A model generated the notes under the pieces. The model was not told the origin of the DNA. It saw only the letters and a program-made list of their open reading frames with translations, and searched no databases. A stretch of DNA of 64,000 bases from Microbacteriaceae bacterium VKM Ac-2854 (GTDB lineage Bacteria > Actinomycetota > Actinomycetes > Actinomycetales > Microbacteriaceae), in NCBI GenBank assembly GCA_013205085.1, contig JABMLH010000004.1:124001-188000 (forward strand). Reading direction: 5' to 3'. Within the stretch, counting starts at the first letter, position 1, and each line of letters opens with the position of its first letter. A program made the position numbers and the translations under genes. Of the stretch, positions 49,144 through 56,828 are shown piece by piece.

Positions 49144-50936
49144 CGTCCGCTCCCGGTCAGCATCGTCATCGGTTCCTTGTTCTCCAGCATCGAGCTCAGC
49201 AGGATCTGGGTGTAGCGCTTCTGCGGATTGCGCAGGATCTCGCGCACCGGGCCCTCCTCGATCAGGCGGCCGCCCTGCATCACGACCACGCGGTCGCAGA
49301 GGTCGGCCACCACGCCGAAGTTGTGGGTGACCAGGATCACGCCGACGCCGAGTCGCTGTTGCAGGTCGCGCAGCAGGTCGAGCACCTCGGCCTGCACCGT
49401 CACGTCCAGCGCGGTGGTCGGCTCGTCGGCGATGATCAGGTCGGGCTCGCAGCTGATCGCGCCGGCGATCAGCACCCGCTGGGCCATCCCGCCCGAGACC
49501 TCGTGCGGATACGCGGCGAAGGTGCGCTGCGGATTCACGATGCCGACGTCGGCCAGCAGGGCCAGGGCGCGCTTGCGGGCCTCCGCCTTCGAGATGCCCA
49601 GGATCGCGACCATCGGCGAGACCAGCTGCGAGCCGATCGTGAACGCCGGGTCGAGGTTCGACATCGGCTCCTGCGGGATGTACGCGATGCGCTTGCCGCG
49701 CAGCGACACCAGTCGCGACTGCGGCACGGTCTCATCCCCGGGGGCCACGGTGTACTTCCCGTCGAACTGGATGGACCCGCCAGTGATCCGCGCGTTGCCG
49801 GGCAGCAGCCCGAGCACCGAGAACGCGGTCTGCGACTTGCCGGAGCCCGACTCGCCCACGATGCCGAGGATCTCGCCGCGGTCGATCGAGAACGAGACGT
49901 CGTCGACGACCTTCTTCACGGATCCGTCGGCCTGCGGGTAGCCGACGCCGAGGTGCGAGACCTTCAGCAGGTGGTGTTCGGTGCCGGCGTCGACGGCGAC
50001 CTCGGAGACCGCGCGGGCCGGCTTGACGCGCTGCGACCGCGGCACCTTCACGGTGACCGCGTCCTCCAACGCATCCCGGATCGCGTTGCCGAGCAGCACG
50101 AGGGCGCCGATGGTCGCGCCGATCGCGAGGGCCGGCCAGAGCAGCAGGCCCGGCGTGAGGTAGACGTTCTTGAAGCCCTCGCTGAGCATCACACCCCAGG
50201 TGGCGACCGTCGGGTCGCCGAGGCCCAGGAACTCCAGGCCCGACTGGATGCTGATCGCCACACCGCAGACCATGGCGGTCTGGATGATGATCGGCGCCCG
50301 CACCACCGAGAGGATGTGCCGGGAGATGATCCGCCCGTCGCCCAGGCCCGAGACTCGAGCGGCGTCGACGTAGAGCTCGCCCCGCACCGACTGCACCGCG
50401 GTGCGGGTCAGCCGGAAGTAGCCGGGACTGATCAGGATGCCGAAGGCGATCATCGAGACCCAGACCGACGGCCCGAAGGCGGCGCGGATGGTCAGCAGCA
50501 CGATGATGCTCGGCAGCGCCATCAGCACGTTGGTCACCCAGTTGGCCGCTCCGTCGAACTTACCGCCGTAGTAGCCGCCGAGCAGGCCGGCCGGTAGGCC
50601 GATCGCGATCGCGACGGCGGCGCAGAGCAGCGCCGAGAGCAGCGTGATCCGGGTGCCGAAGACGAGCCGGCTGAAGGTGTCGCGGCCGGCGCTGTCGGTG
50701 CCGAGCCAGTTCACCGCATCCGGCGCGGCCAGGGTCTTGCCGATGTTCGCGGCGTTCTCGCCGAACGGCGCGATCAGGTCGGCGAAGATCGCGACCAGCA
50801 CCAGCACGGTGAGGATGAGCAGGGCCAGCAAGCCGAAGGGGTTGCGCAGCACGCGCTTGATCACGTGCGGGCGGACGACGACACCGGCTTGCCCGGTGAC
50901 GACGGCCTCGGTGGGCGGATGCACGGCATCGGTCAT
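49140..50936 (-). CDS. Peptide-type ABC transporter permease/ATP-binding fusion (DppC-DppD)
   Basis: 598-aa single protein combining two subunits that are separate in most bacteria. Residues about 30-290 are a DppC-type permease (WLGTDSAGRDTFSRLVFGTR, ELYVDAARVSGLGDGRIISRHI, GLEFLGLGDPTVATWGVML). Residues about 310-598 are a DppD-type ATPase (GESGSGKSQTAFSVLG, VSGGMAQRVLIAGAI, LIIADEPTTALDVTVQ). The join has no stop or frame change. The same fusion is known in other actinobacteria. The start MTDAVHPP overlaps the upstream permease gene's stop by 4 bp. Confidence 0.92.
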   Translation of the reverse strand: MTDAVHPPTEAVVTGQAGVVVRPHVIKRVLRNPFGLLALLILTVLVLVAIFADLIAPFGENAANIGKTLAAPDAVNWLGTDSAGRDTFSRLVFGTRITLLSALLCAAVAIAIGLPAGLLGGYYGGKFDGAANWVTNVLMALPSIIVLLTIRAAFGPSVWVSMIAFGILISPGYFRLTRTAVQSVRGELYVDAARVSGLGDGRIISRHILSVVRAPIIIQTAMVCGVAISIQSGLEFLGLGDPTVATWGVMLSEGFKNVYLTPGLLLWPALAIGATIGALVLLGNAIRDALEDAVTVKVPRSQRVKPARAVSEVAVDAGTEHHLLKVSHLGVGYPQADGSVKKVVDDVSFSIDRGEILGIVGESGSGKSQTAFSVLGLLPGNARITGGSIQFDGKYTVAPGDETVPQSRLVSLRGKRIAYIPQEPMSNLDPAFTIGSQLVSPMVAILGISKAEARKRALALLADVGIVNPQRTFAAYPHEVSGGMAQRVLIAGAISCEPDLIIADEPTTALDVTVQAEVLDLLRDLQQRLGVGVILVTHNFGVVADLCDRVVVMQGGRLIEEGPVREILRNPQKRYTQILLSSMLENKEPMTMLTGSGR

Positions 50937-51874
50937 GAGACACGCACCTTCGGGTTGAGCCAGCCGTTCGCGAGGTCCACGAGCAGGTTGACGACGATGA
51001 CGATGACGACCGTGTAGAGCACGACCCCCATCACGAGCGGGATGTCGCCGAGGGTGGTCGACTGCACGGCGAGCGAGCCCATGCCGGGCAGGGCGAAGAT
51101 CTGCTCGATGATCACGACGCCGCCGAGCATGCCGATGAACTGCAGGCTGAGCACGGTCAGCCCCGCCGGGGCGGCGCTGCGCAGCACGTGCTTGAACAGG
51201 ATGGTGCGCTCGCTGATGCCGCGCGAGCGCAGCGTCTTCACGTAGTCCTTCTCCAGCTGCTTGATGATCGCGCTGCGCACCTGCTGCGCGGCACTGGTGA
51301 CGCCGTTGATCACGATCGCGATCACGGGCAGCGTCAGCGAGGCGGCCCAGGCCGAGGCCGGCGAATCCGGAGCGATGCTGCTCGTCGCCGGGAACCAGCG
51401 CAGCTGGATCGCGAAGAGGGTGACCAGGATGATCGCCATCACGAAGCCGGGGATCGCGTCGCCGATCACGGCGGCGGCCTGCACGATGCGGTCGATCGCG
51501 CCGCGCTTGACCGCGGCGGCCATCCCCAGCAGCGTCGCGACGACCGCGATCAGCAGGATGGCCGTGACGATCAGGGCGAGGGTGACCGGCAGCCGGCCGG
51601 CGATGGCGGCGGCGACCGACTGCCCGGTGAACCAGGAGGTGCCGAAGTCGCCGGTGACCACGCCGCCCAGCCACTCGACGAAGCGCACGGGCAGCGGCTG
51701 GTCCAGGCCGAGCTCGGCCGACTTCAGCGCGACCTGCTCCTGCGTCGCGTACTCCCCCAGCAGGTTCCTGGCGATGTTCGCGCTGGAGAAGTAGAGCAGG
51801 AAGTAGGTCAGGCAGGCGATGGCGATCAGCACCACCACCCCGGCGCCGAGGCGCTTGAGGATGAAGGTCAGCAT
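50933..51874 (-). CDS. Peptide-type ABC transporter permease (DppB-like)
   Basis: 313-aa permease with six hydrophobic segments. It has the DppB pattern LGLDQPLPVRFVEWLGGVVTGDFGTSW and the EAA-type loop LEKDYVKTLRSRGISERTILFKHVLRSA. It starts two bases after the receptor's stop and overlaps the fusion gene by 4 bp. Partner of the fused DppC half. Confidence 0.92.
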   Translation of the reverse strand: MLTFILKRLGAGVVVLIAIACLTYFLLYFSSANIARNLLGEYATQEQVALKSAELGLDQPLPVRFVEWLGGVVTGDFGTSWFTGQSVAAAIAGRLPVTLALIVTAILLIAVVATLLGMAAAVKRGAIDRIVQAAAVIGDAIPGFVMAIILVTLFAIQLRWFPATSSIAPDSPASAWAASLTLPVIAIVINGVTSAAQQVRSAIIKQLEKDYVKTLRSRGISERTILFKHVLRSAAPAGLTVLSLQFIGMLGGVVIIEQIFALPGMGSLAVQSTTLGDIPLVMGVVLYTVVIVIVVNLLVDLANGWLNPKVRVS

Positions 51875-51876
51875 GA

Positions 51877-53409
51877 TCAGCTCGCCGGGGAGTAGTTGTA
51901 GAGGTTCGGCACGGCCTGCTGGATCTGCGGCACCAGGGTGACCTTGGAGGAGTTGCTGTAGTACATCTGGTTCGGCGTGTAGAAGGGCACGAACCAGGCG
52001 TTCTCGGTGACGTATTCGTTCACCTGAGCGGCGAGGGCGCCGCTCTCGTCGCCGCCGGCCTGCACCTCGTCGAGCATCGCCTGCAGTTCGGGTGTGGTGG
52101 TCTTGAACGGGTTGTAGGCGGCGTTCGGCGCGACGATCTGCTTGATCGCGACCCAGGGCTCGCCCTGGAAGGTGCTGAACCAGGCGGCGGCGTACTTCGC
52201 ACCGGAGATGTCGGCGACGTAATTGGCCTGCGGCACCGCCTCCTGCTGCACGGTCACGCCGATGTCGGCGAGCTGCTGAACCACGACGGCCATGATGTTC
52301 TCGGTGCCGGGCAGGATGGGCAGCGTCAGCGTGAAGCCGTCGGCGTAGCCCGCCTCGGCCAGCAGCGACTTCGCCTTCGCCGGGTCGTACGGGTACAGCT
52401 CGTTCAGCTTCTCGTCGTAGGCCTCCGTGCTGGAGCCGAAGACCTGCTCCGTGACGACGCCGGCGCCGAGGGCGAGCTGCTCGAGCATGGTCTCGCGGTC
52501 GAAGGCGTAGTTGAGCGCCTGACGCACCCGGACGTCCGAGAGCGCGGGCTGGATCGCGCCGTCGCGGTCGAAGAGGTAGAGGCCCTGCCAGTCGACGGGG
52601 TACTCGGTGAGTTCGAGCCCGGCGCCCTCGGCCTGCTTGCCGGTTTTGGCGTCGAGCAGGGCGGCGTCCACCTGGCCGGAGACGACGGCGTTGGTGCGGG
52701 CGGTCACGTCGAGCAGCACCTTGAAGACGACGGTGCCGTACTTCTGCAGATCGGGGTTCCAGTAGTCGGGGTTCGCCGTGAAGGTGAACTGCGAGCCGGG
52801 CACGGTCTTCGCGACGTCGAGGATGTACGGGCCGGTACCGACCGGGTCGGTCACGATCTCGGTGCCGCCCAGCGCCTCGGGACTGCCCATCATGCCGGCG
52901 GCCTGGCTGAGGTAGTAGGTCAGCGCCGGGTCGGCGGCCTTGAGCGTGATGGTGAGGTGCGTCGCGTCGACGACCGCGACGGAGTCGATGGAGGAGGCCT
53001 GCGCCGCATCCGGACCGTTCGCCGTCATGAAGTGGTCGAGGTTCGCCTTCGCGGCGGCGGCGTCGAAGACGGCGCCGTCCGAGAACGTGACGTCGTCGCG
53101 GAGGGTGAGCGTGAGCACCGTCTGGTCCTCGTTGTACTCCCACGCGGTGGCGAGCATCGGCTGCAGCTCGCCCTCTGGGGAACGCAGGATGAGGGTGTCG
53201 TAGCTGGCCTGGTAGATCGGCATCTGGTGACCGAGGTGGGCCTGGGCCGGGTCGAACGACTTGATGTCGTTCACCGAGCCCAGCGTCAGGGTGGCGGAGG
53301 CGGTGCCGCCGCCGGATTCGGCGGGAGCGGCACCGGCGCATCCGGTCAAGGCCAGGGCTGCGGCGGCGATCACGGCGACGACGGCTGTCGTCCGGGAGCG
53401 GAACTTCAT
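51877..53409 (-). CDS. Peptide-type ABC transporter substrate-binding lipoprotein (DppA-like family 5)
   Basis: 510-aa SBP_bac_5 receptor. Signal peptide with lipobox ALTGC (Cys24), then the family features LTLTLRDDVTFSDGAVFDA, VGTGPYILD, FTANPDYWNPD and VRQALNYAFDRETM. First gene of the importer operon, with AGGAGAACAACA before the ATG. Two LacI-type operators upstream (53448-53463 and 53515-53530) tie it to the carbohydrate regulon. Some family-5 receptors carry cello- or xylo-oligosaccharides, which would suit the GH3 enzyme nearby. Confidence 0.93.
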   Translation of the reverse strand: MKFRSRTTAVVAVIAAAALALTGCAGAAPAESGGGTASATLTLGSVNDIKSFDPAQAHLGHQMPIYQASYDTLILRSPEGELQPMLATAWEYNEDQTVLTLTLRDDVTFSDGAVFDAAAAKANLDHFMTANGPDAAQASSIDSVAVVDATHLTITLKAADPALTYYLSQAAGMMGSPEALGGTEIVTDPVGTGPYILDVAKTVPGSQFTFTANPDYWNPDLQKYGTVVFKVLLDVTARTNAVVSGQVDAALLDAKTGKQAEGAGLELTEYPVDWQGLYLFDRDGAIQPALSDVRVRQALNYAFDRETMLEQLALGAGVVTEQVFGSSTEAYDEKLNELYPYDPAKAKSLLAEAGYADGFTLTLPILPGTENIMAVVVQQLADIGVTVQQEAVPQANYVADISGAKYAAAWFSTFQGEPWVAIKQIVAPNAAYNPFKTTTPELQAMLDEVQAGGDESGALAAQVNEYVTENAWFVPFYTPNQMYYSNSSKVTLVPQIQQAVPNLYNYSPAS

Positions 53410-53447
53410 TGTTGTTCTCCTGGTGTTGAGGATCCTCGGCGATGAGG

Positions 53448-53463
53448 AAGCAACCGATTGCCG
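53448..53463. promoter_or_regulatory. LacI-type operator AAGCAACCGATTGCCG (importer, proximal)
   Basis: Dyad with core GCAACCGATTGC, 39 bp upstream of the receptor start. Together with the distal site 67 bp away it could form a looped or cooperative pair. Confidence 0.75.
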
Positions 53464-53514
53464 TATCCGAGGATCGCGGGCTGCTGGGGCAAAGGTAGCG
53501 CGGGTTCGTGGGTT

Positions 53515-53530
53515 TGGCAACCGATTACCA
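53515..53530. promoter_or_regulatory. LacI-type operator TGGCAACCGATTACCA (importer, distal)
   Basis: The symmetry extends to TTTGGCAACCGATTACCAAAA (53513-53533). The centre-to-centre distance to the proximal site is 67 bp, between six and seven helical turns. Confidence 0.75.
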
Positions 53531-53557
53531 AAAGTCTTGGCCGCACCGGAACGTCGG

Positions 53558-53624
53558 AAAGCCCGGGTTGTCAGGACGCGTCCGTTTCGCGGGGAAACGG
53601 ACGCGACGCGACAACCCGGGCTTC
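53558..53624. terminator. Long hairpin downstream of a Gfo/Idh/MocA gene
   Basis: Left arm 53558-53588 and right arm 53594-53624 pair through AAGCCCGGGTTGTC and GCGTCCGTTTC stems with a short internal mismatch and a five-base loop. It lies 16 bases after the stop of the oxidoreductase operon and before the importer promoter, the right place for a terminator. No T-run. Confidence 0.65.
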
Positions 53625-53639
53625 ACCCGGCGGCGGCGC

Positions 53640-54803
53640 TCACGCGCGCTCGGCGAAGGTGCCCTCCGTGCGGATGCGGTCGTTCAGCTCACCGAGGAAG
53701 GTCGCCTCGTCGAAGTCGAGACCGACCTCGCGGCCCGTCCAGCTGGAGAGGTGGATGGCGTTCGCCAGCCGCACGCCGAGGATCCCGTCGGCTCCCGGCG
53801 CGAGCAGCGGCTCGCCGCGCAGGATGTTCGCGGCGAAGTTCTGCAGCACGCCCGCGTGCTGCCCACCCCACGCCGACTCGAACTCGATCGTCTCGGTCGT
53901 GTAGAGCTTCGTCGCATCCAGCTGGCCCATAAAGAGCCGCAGCACGTCGTTCATGTCCATGCCGGCCGAGAGCTCGCGCTCCGGCTTGTTCAGCCGGGTC
54001 ACCGTCGCGACCTTCGAGCCCTCGACCACGATCTTGCCCTGGTCGCCGAGGATCTCCAGTCGATCGGTGCCCACGAGGTCGTGCGTCGCGGTCACGAACA
54101 CCCCGGTCACGCCGTCGCCGTAGTCGGCGAGCACCGTCACCTCGTCCTCCACCGCGATCTCGCGGCGGAAGCCGTAGGCCACCTTCGAGAACACCGACTT
54201 CGGCACGCCGCAGAGCCATTGCCACAGGTCGAGCTGGTGCGGCGCCTGGTTCACCAGCACGCCGCCGCCCTCGCCGCCCCAGGTCGCGCGCCAGGCCGAC
54301 TGGTCGTAGTAGCCCTGCGGGCGCCACCAGTTGGTGATGATCCAGTTCGAGCGCAGGATCGAGCCGATCTCGCCGGCCTCGATGATCTCCTTCAGCCGGA
54401 TGTAGAGCGGATTGTTGCGCTGGTTGAACATGATCGCGAAGCTCAGCTCCGGATGCTCAGCGGCGTACGCGTTCAGCTCGGCGACCTGCTTCGTGTACAC
54501 GCCGGCCGGCTTCTCGACCAGAGCGTGCAGTCCGCGCGAGAGCGCATCCATTCCCGCCTGCGGGTGCAGGAAGTGTGGGATGCAGGTGATCACGGCGTCG
54601 ACCGTGCCGCTGTCCATCAGCGCGAGGTAGTCGTCGAAGAACGGCACCTCGGGGTAGGTCTCCGCCGCGACGGCGGCCTTCGCGGGGTCGATGTCGGCGA
54701 TCGCGCCGATCACCATGTCGGGAACCTGCCCGCCGGCGATCAGCTTCGCGTACATCGAGCCCTGGGCGCCCAGCCCGATGATGCCGAGACGGACTGCGTT
54801 CAT
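53640..54803 (-). CDS. Gfo/Idh/MocA-family oxidoreductase
   Basis: 387-aa NAD(P)-dependent sugar dehydrogenase-like protein. Rossmann start LGIIGLGAQGSMYAKLI, the family Glu-Lys-Pro (VEKPAG), and GGGVLVNQAPHQLDLWQWLCG, which carries the catalytic Asp/His region. Last gene of a three-gene minus-strand operon with a second Gfo-type oxidoreductase and a TIM-barrel isomerase, each overlapping by 4 bp. Such trios often oxidise and epimerise sugars or inositols; the sugar here is unknown. Confidence 0.9.
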   Translation of the reverse strand: MNAVRLGIIGLGAQGSMYAKLIAGGQVPDMVIGAIADIDPAKAAVAAETYPEVPFFDDYLALMDSGTVDAVITCIPHFLHPQAGMDALSRGLHALVEKPAGVYTKQVAELNAYAAEHPELSFAIMFNQRNNPLYIRLKEIIEAGEIGSILRSNWIITNWWRPQGYYDQSAWRATWGGEGGGVLVNQAPHQLDLWQWLCGVPKSVFSKVAYGFRREIAVEDEVTVLADYGDGVTGVFVTATHDLVGTDRLEILGDQGKIVVEGSKVATVTRLNKPERELSAGMDMNDVLRLFMGQLDATKLYTTETIEFESAWGGQHAGVLQNFAANILRGEPLLAPGADGILGVRLANAIHLSSWTGREVGLDFDEATFLGELNDRIRTEGTFAERA

Positions 54804-55804
54804 GCGTTGATTCCTACCTTTTCGAGACGGTGATTCTGTTCGTAGACGTCCTGGATGACGTCGAGGGTCTTGCGGGCCTCGGCGGGCGAGATCCAGAACG
54901 GATCCGCGTCACCGAGTCGGGCGTAGAAGTCCTGGATGAGCAGCTCGTGCGAGACGCCCCAGTAGGCGCGTTCACCCTCGGCGGTCTCGCGCTCCGGCGT
55001 GACCTCGACCGAGCCGTCGGCGTACGTGACCGTGAGCGCGCCGCGCAGCGAGAGCAGCGCGTTCTCGGTCTCGATCTCGACCGTGACCGGGGCGTTCCAG
55101 GCGTTGGCGAGGGTGGCGTAGAAGGTGCTCCGGATGCCGGACGCGTGCGTGAGAACCAGCTCGGCCGTGTCCTCGACCTCGATCGGCAGCGCCCGGGTCG
55201 AGACCCCGCCGCGAACCGACTCGACGTCGCCGACCAGCCACTGCACCAGGTCGAGGGTGTGGATCGCCTGATTCATCAGCAGCCCGCCACCGCCGCCCGC
55301 CCAGGTGCCGCGCCACGGACGATCGGCGTAGTACTCGGCGGTGCGGTGCCAGACCACGGTCGCGCTCGCGCCGCGGACGGCGCCGACCGCGCCGGAGTCG
55401 AGCAGCTCGCGCATCCGCTCGACGGGCTGGTTGTAGCGGTTCTGGAAGCAGACGGCGATCTTCGCGCCGGAGGCAGCCGCGGCGGCGACGACCCGCTCGC
55501 CCTCCTCGCGCGTGTGGGCGAGCGGCTTCTCGAGCACGACCGAGATGCCGCGTTCGAGCGCGGCGATCGCCAGCGCCGCGTGCGTGTTGTGCGGCGTGCA
55601 GATGTGCACCACGTCGGGCTTCGCGACGTCGAACAGCTCCTCGGCGTCGAGGAAGCCGGGCACTGCGTAAGCGGTGGCGGCGATGGCGAGTCGGCCGGCC
55701 TCGATGTCGCAGACGGCGACCAACTCGGCGTCGGCGACGGTGCCGATCGCGGCCAAGTGCAGGGCGGAGATGTCGCCGCAGCCGACGACGGCGGCGCGGG
55801 TCAT
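54800..55804 (-). CDS. Gfo/Idh/MocA-family oxidoreductase
   Basis: 334-aa member with GCGDISALHLAAIG, HICTPHNTHAALAI, VVLEKPLAHT (Glu-Lys-Pro) and GGGGGLLMNQAIHTLDLVQWLVG. It differs clearly from its neighbour, so the pair is not a recent duplication. Both could act in sequence (oxidation, then reduction) as in keto-intermediate glycoside cleavage, in which a 3-keto sugar is formed and handled by a TIM-barrel protein; that is inference from gene content. Confidence 0.9.
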   Translation of the reverse strand: MTRAAVVGCGDISALHLAAIGTVADAELVAVCDIEAGRLAIAATAYAVPGFLDAEELFDVAKPDVVHICTPHNTHAALAIAALERGISVVLEKPLAHTREEGERVVAAAAASGAKIAVCFQNRYNQPVERMRELLDSGAVGAVRGASATVVWHRTAEYYADRPWRGTWAGGGGGLLMNQAIHTLDLVQWLVGDVESVRGGVSTRALPIEVEDTAELVLTHASGIRSTFYATLANAWNAPVTVEIETENALLSLRGALTVTYADGSVEVTPERETAEGERAYWGVSHELLIQDFYARLGDADPFWISPAEARKTLDVIQDVYEQNHRLEKVGINA

Positions 55805-56649
55805 CGCAGCTCGATTCCGAGGCCGTCGGTGAGCCCGCGGAACGCGCGCGCCGCCGATCCGAAGGCCTCCGGTCCGGAGAATCCGCCCAGCTCGTGCGCG
55901 GAGGCGAGGTGCGGCTCCAGCGACGCGAAGCCGGTGTAGCCGTCGTCGCGCAAAGCGGTGAGCGTCTCGAGCAGCTGCCCGTCGCCTTCGCCGCTCGGCA
56001 CAACGGCGCCCGTCGTGGCCACGGCGTCCTTCACCTGCAGGTAGTCCAGGTAGGGGCGCAGCTTCGCGTAGCCCTCGTCGAACGGACGCACCCCCACCTG
56101 AACGAAGTTGGCGTTGTCCCAGGCGAGGCGCAGGGCGGGCGAGCCGACCGACTCGACCAGGTCGAGCACGCGCTCGGGGGTGTCGCCGTAGATGTCCTTC
56201 TCGTTCTCGTGCAGCAGCACAACGCCCTCGCGCTCGGCGAGGTCGGCGAGCAGGCGCATCCGCACCAGCACGTCGTCGCGGACGCTCTCCACGGTGACGC
56301 CGGGCGAGCGGAAGAACGAGAAGACGCGGATGTTCGGGGTGCCCAGGGCCTGCGCGACCCGGATGATGCGCGCCAGTCGGGCGACCTCCAGCTCGGCATC
56401 GAGCGCGACGTCGACCTTGCCGATGGGTGAGGCGACGGCGGAGACGCCGAACTCCTTCGCCCGCACCAGCTCGGCGAGCCGCGCGAGCTGCTCGTCGTCG
56501 AGGTCGACCACGTTCACACCCCAGGCGCTGCGGACCTCGATGGACCCGGCGCCGAGCGCCCGCAGTACCGCCAACTGGATGGTCGGGTCGGGGTCGATCT
56601 CGTCGCCGAACCCGGAAAGGGTCCAGGCAACCGGTTGAATTTCGTTCAC
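55801..56649 (-). CDS. Sugar phosphate isomerase/epimerase-family TIM barrel
   Basis: 282-aa AP_endonuc_2/xylose-isomerase-like barrel. Metal-type residues appear in VVLLHENEKDIYGDTPERVLDLV (Glu), LRLAWDNANFVQVG (Asp) and GFASLEPHL (Glu). First gene of the oxidoreductase operon. Codons 4-9 form a LacI-type operator (56625-56640). Members include isomerases, epimerases and the lyases that cleave 3-keto-glycosides. Confidence 0.88.
   Translation of the reverse strand: MNEIQPVAWTLSGFGDEIDPDPTIQLAVLRALGAGSIEVRSAWGVNVVDLDDEQLARLAELVRAKEFGVSAVASPIGKVDVALDAELEVARLARIIRVAQALGTPNIRVFSFFRSPGVTVESVRDDVLVRMRLLADLAEREGVVLLHENEKDIYGDTPERVLDLVESVGSPALRLAWDNANFVQVGVRPFDEGYAKLRPYLDYLQVKDAVATTGAVVPSGEGDGQLLETLTALRDDGYTGFASLEPHLASAHELGGFSGPEAFGSAARAFRGLTDGLGIELR
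56625..56640. promoter_or_regulatory. LacI-type operator AGGCAACCGGTTGAAT inside the 5' codons of the isomerase gene
   Basis: Core CAACCGGTTG overlapping codons 4-9 (IQPVAW). Placed to act as a roadblock, or with the site at 56716 as one of a pair with centres 91 bp apart. Confidence 0.65.
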
Positions 56650-56715
56650 GAGCGCATCCGCCTCATCGGTCTCTCATCGTCGGGATCTCCGTAAGTCCTT
56701 CGACCGTAGCCGGTT

Positions 56716-56731
56716 TGGCAACCGATTGACA
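56716..56731. promoter_or_regulatory. LacI-type operator TGGCAACCGATTGACA in a divergent gap
   Basis: Lies in the 179-bp gap between the minus-strand isomerase operon and the plus-strand GH3 gene, so it could control both. One mismatch from the 42558 site in the right arm. Confidence 0.75.
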
Positions 56732-56828
56732 AGACCGAGGCGAAAGCCCATTCTGGAACCGTGCACATCAGCGTGCGGCCCCGACGTGGTGGTCGTTGCG
56801 GTGCCCCGAAACACGAGGATTCACAGTC

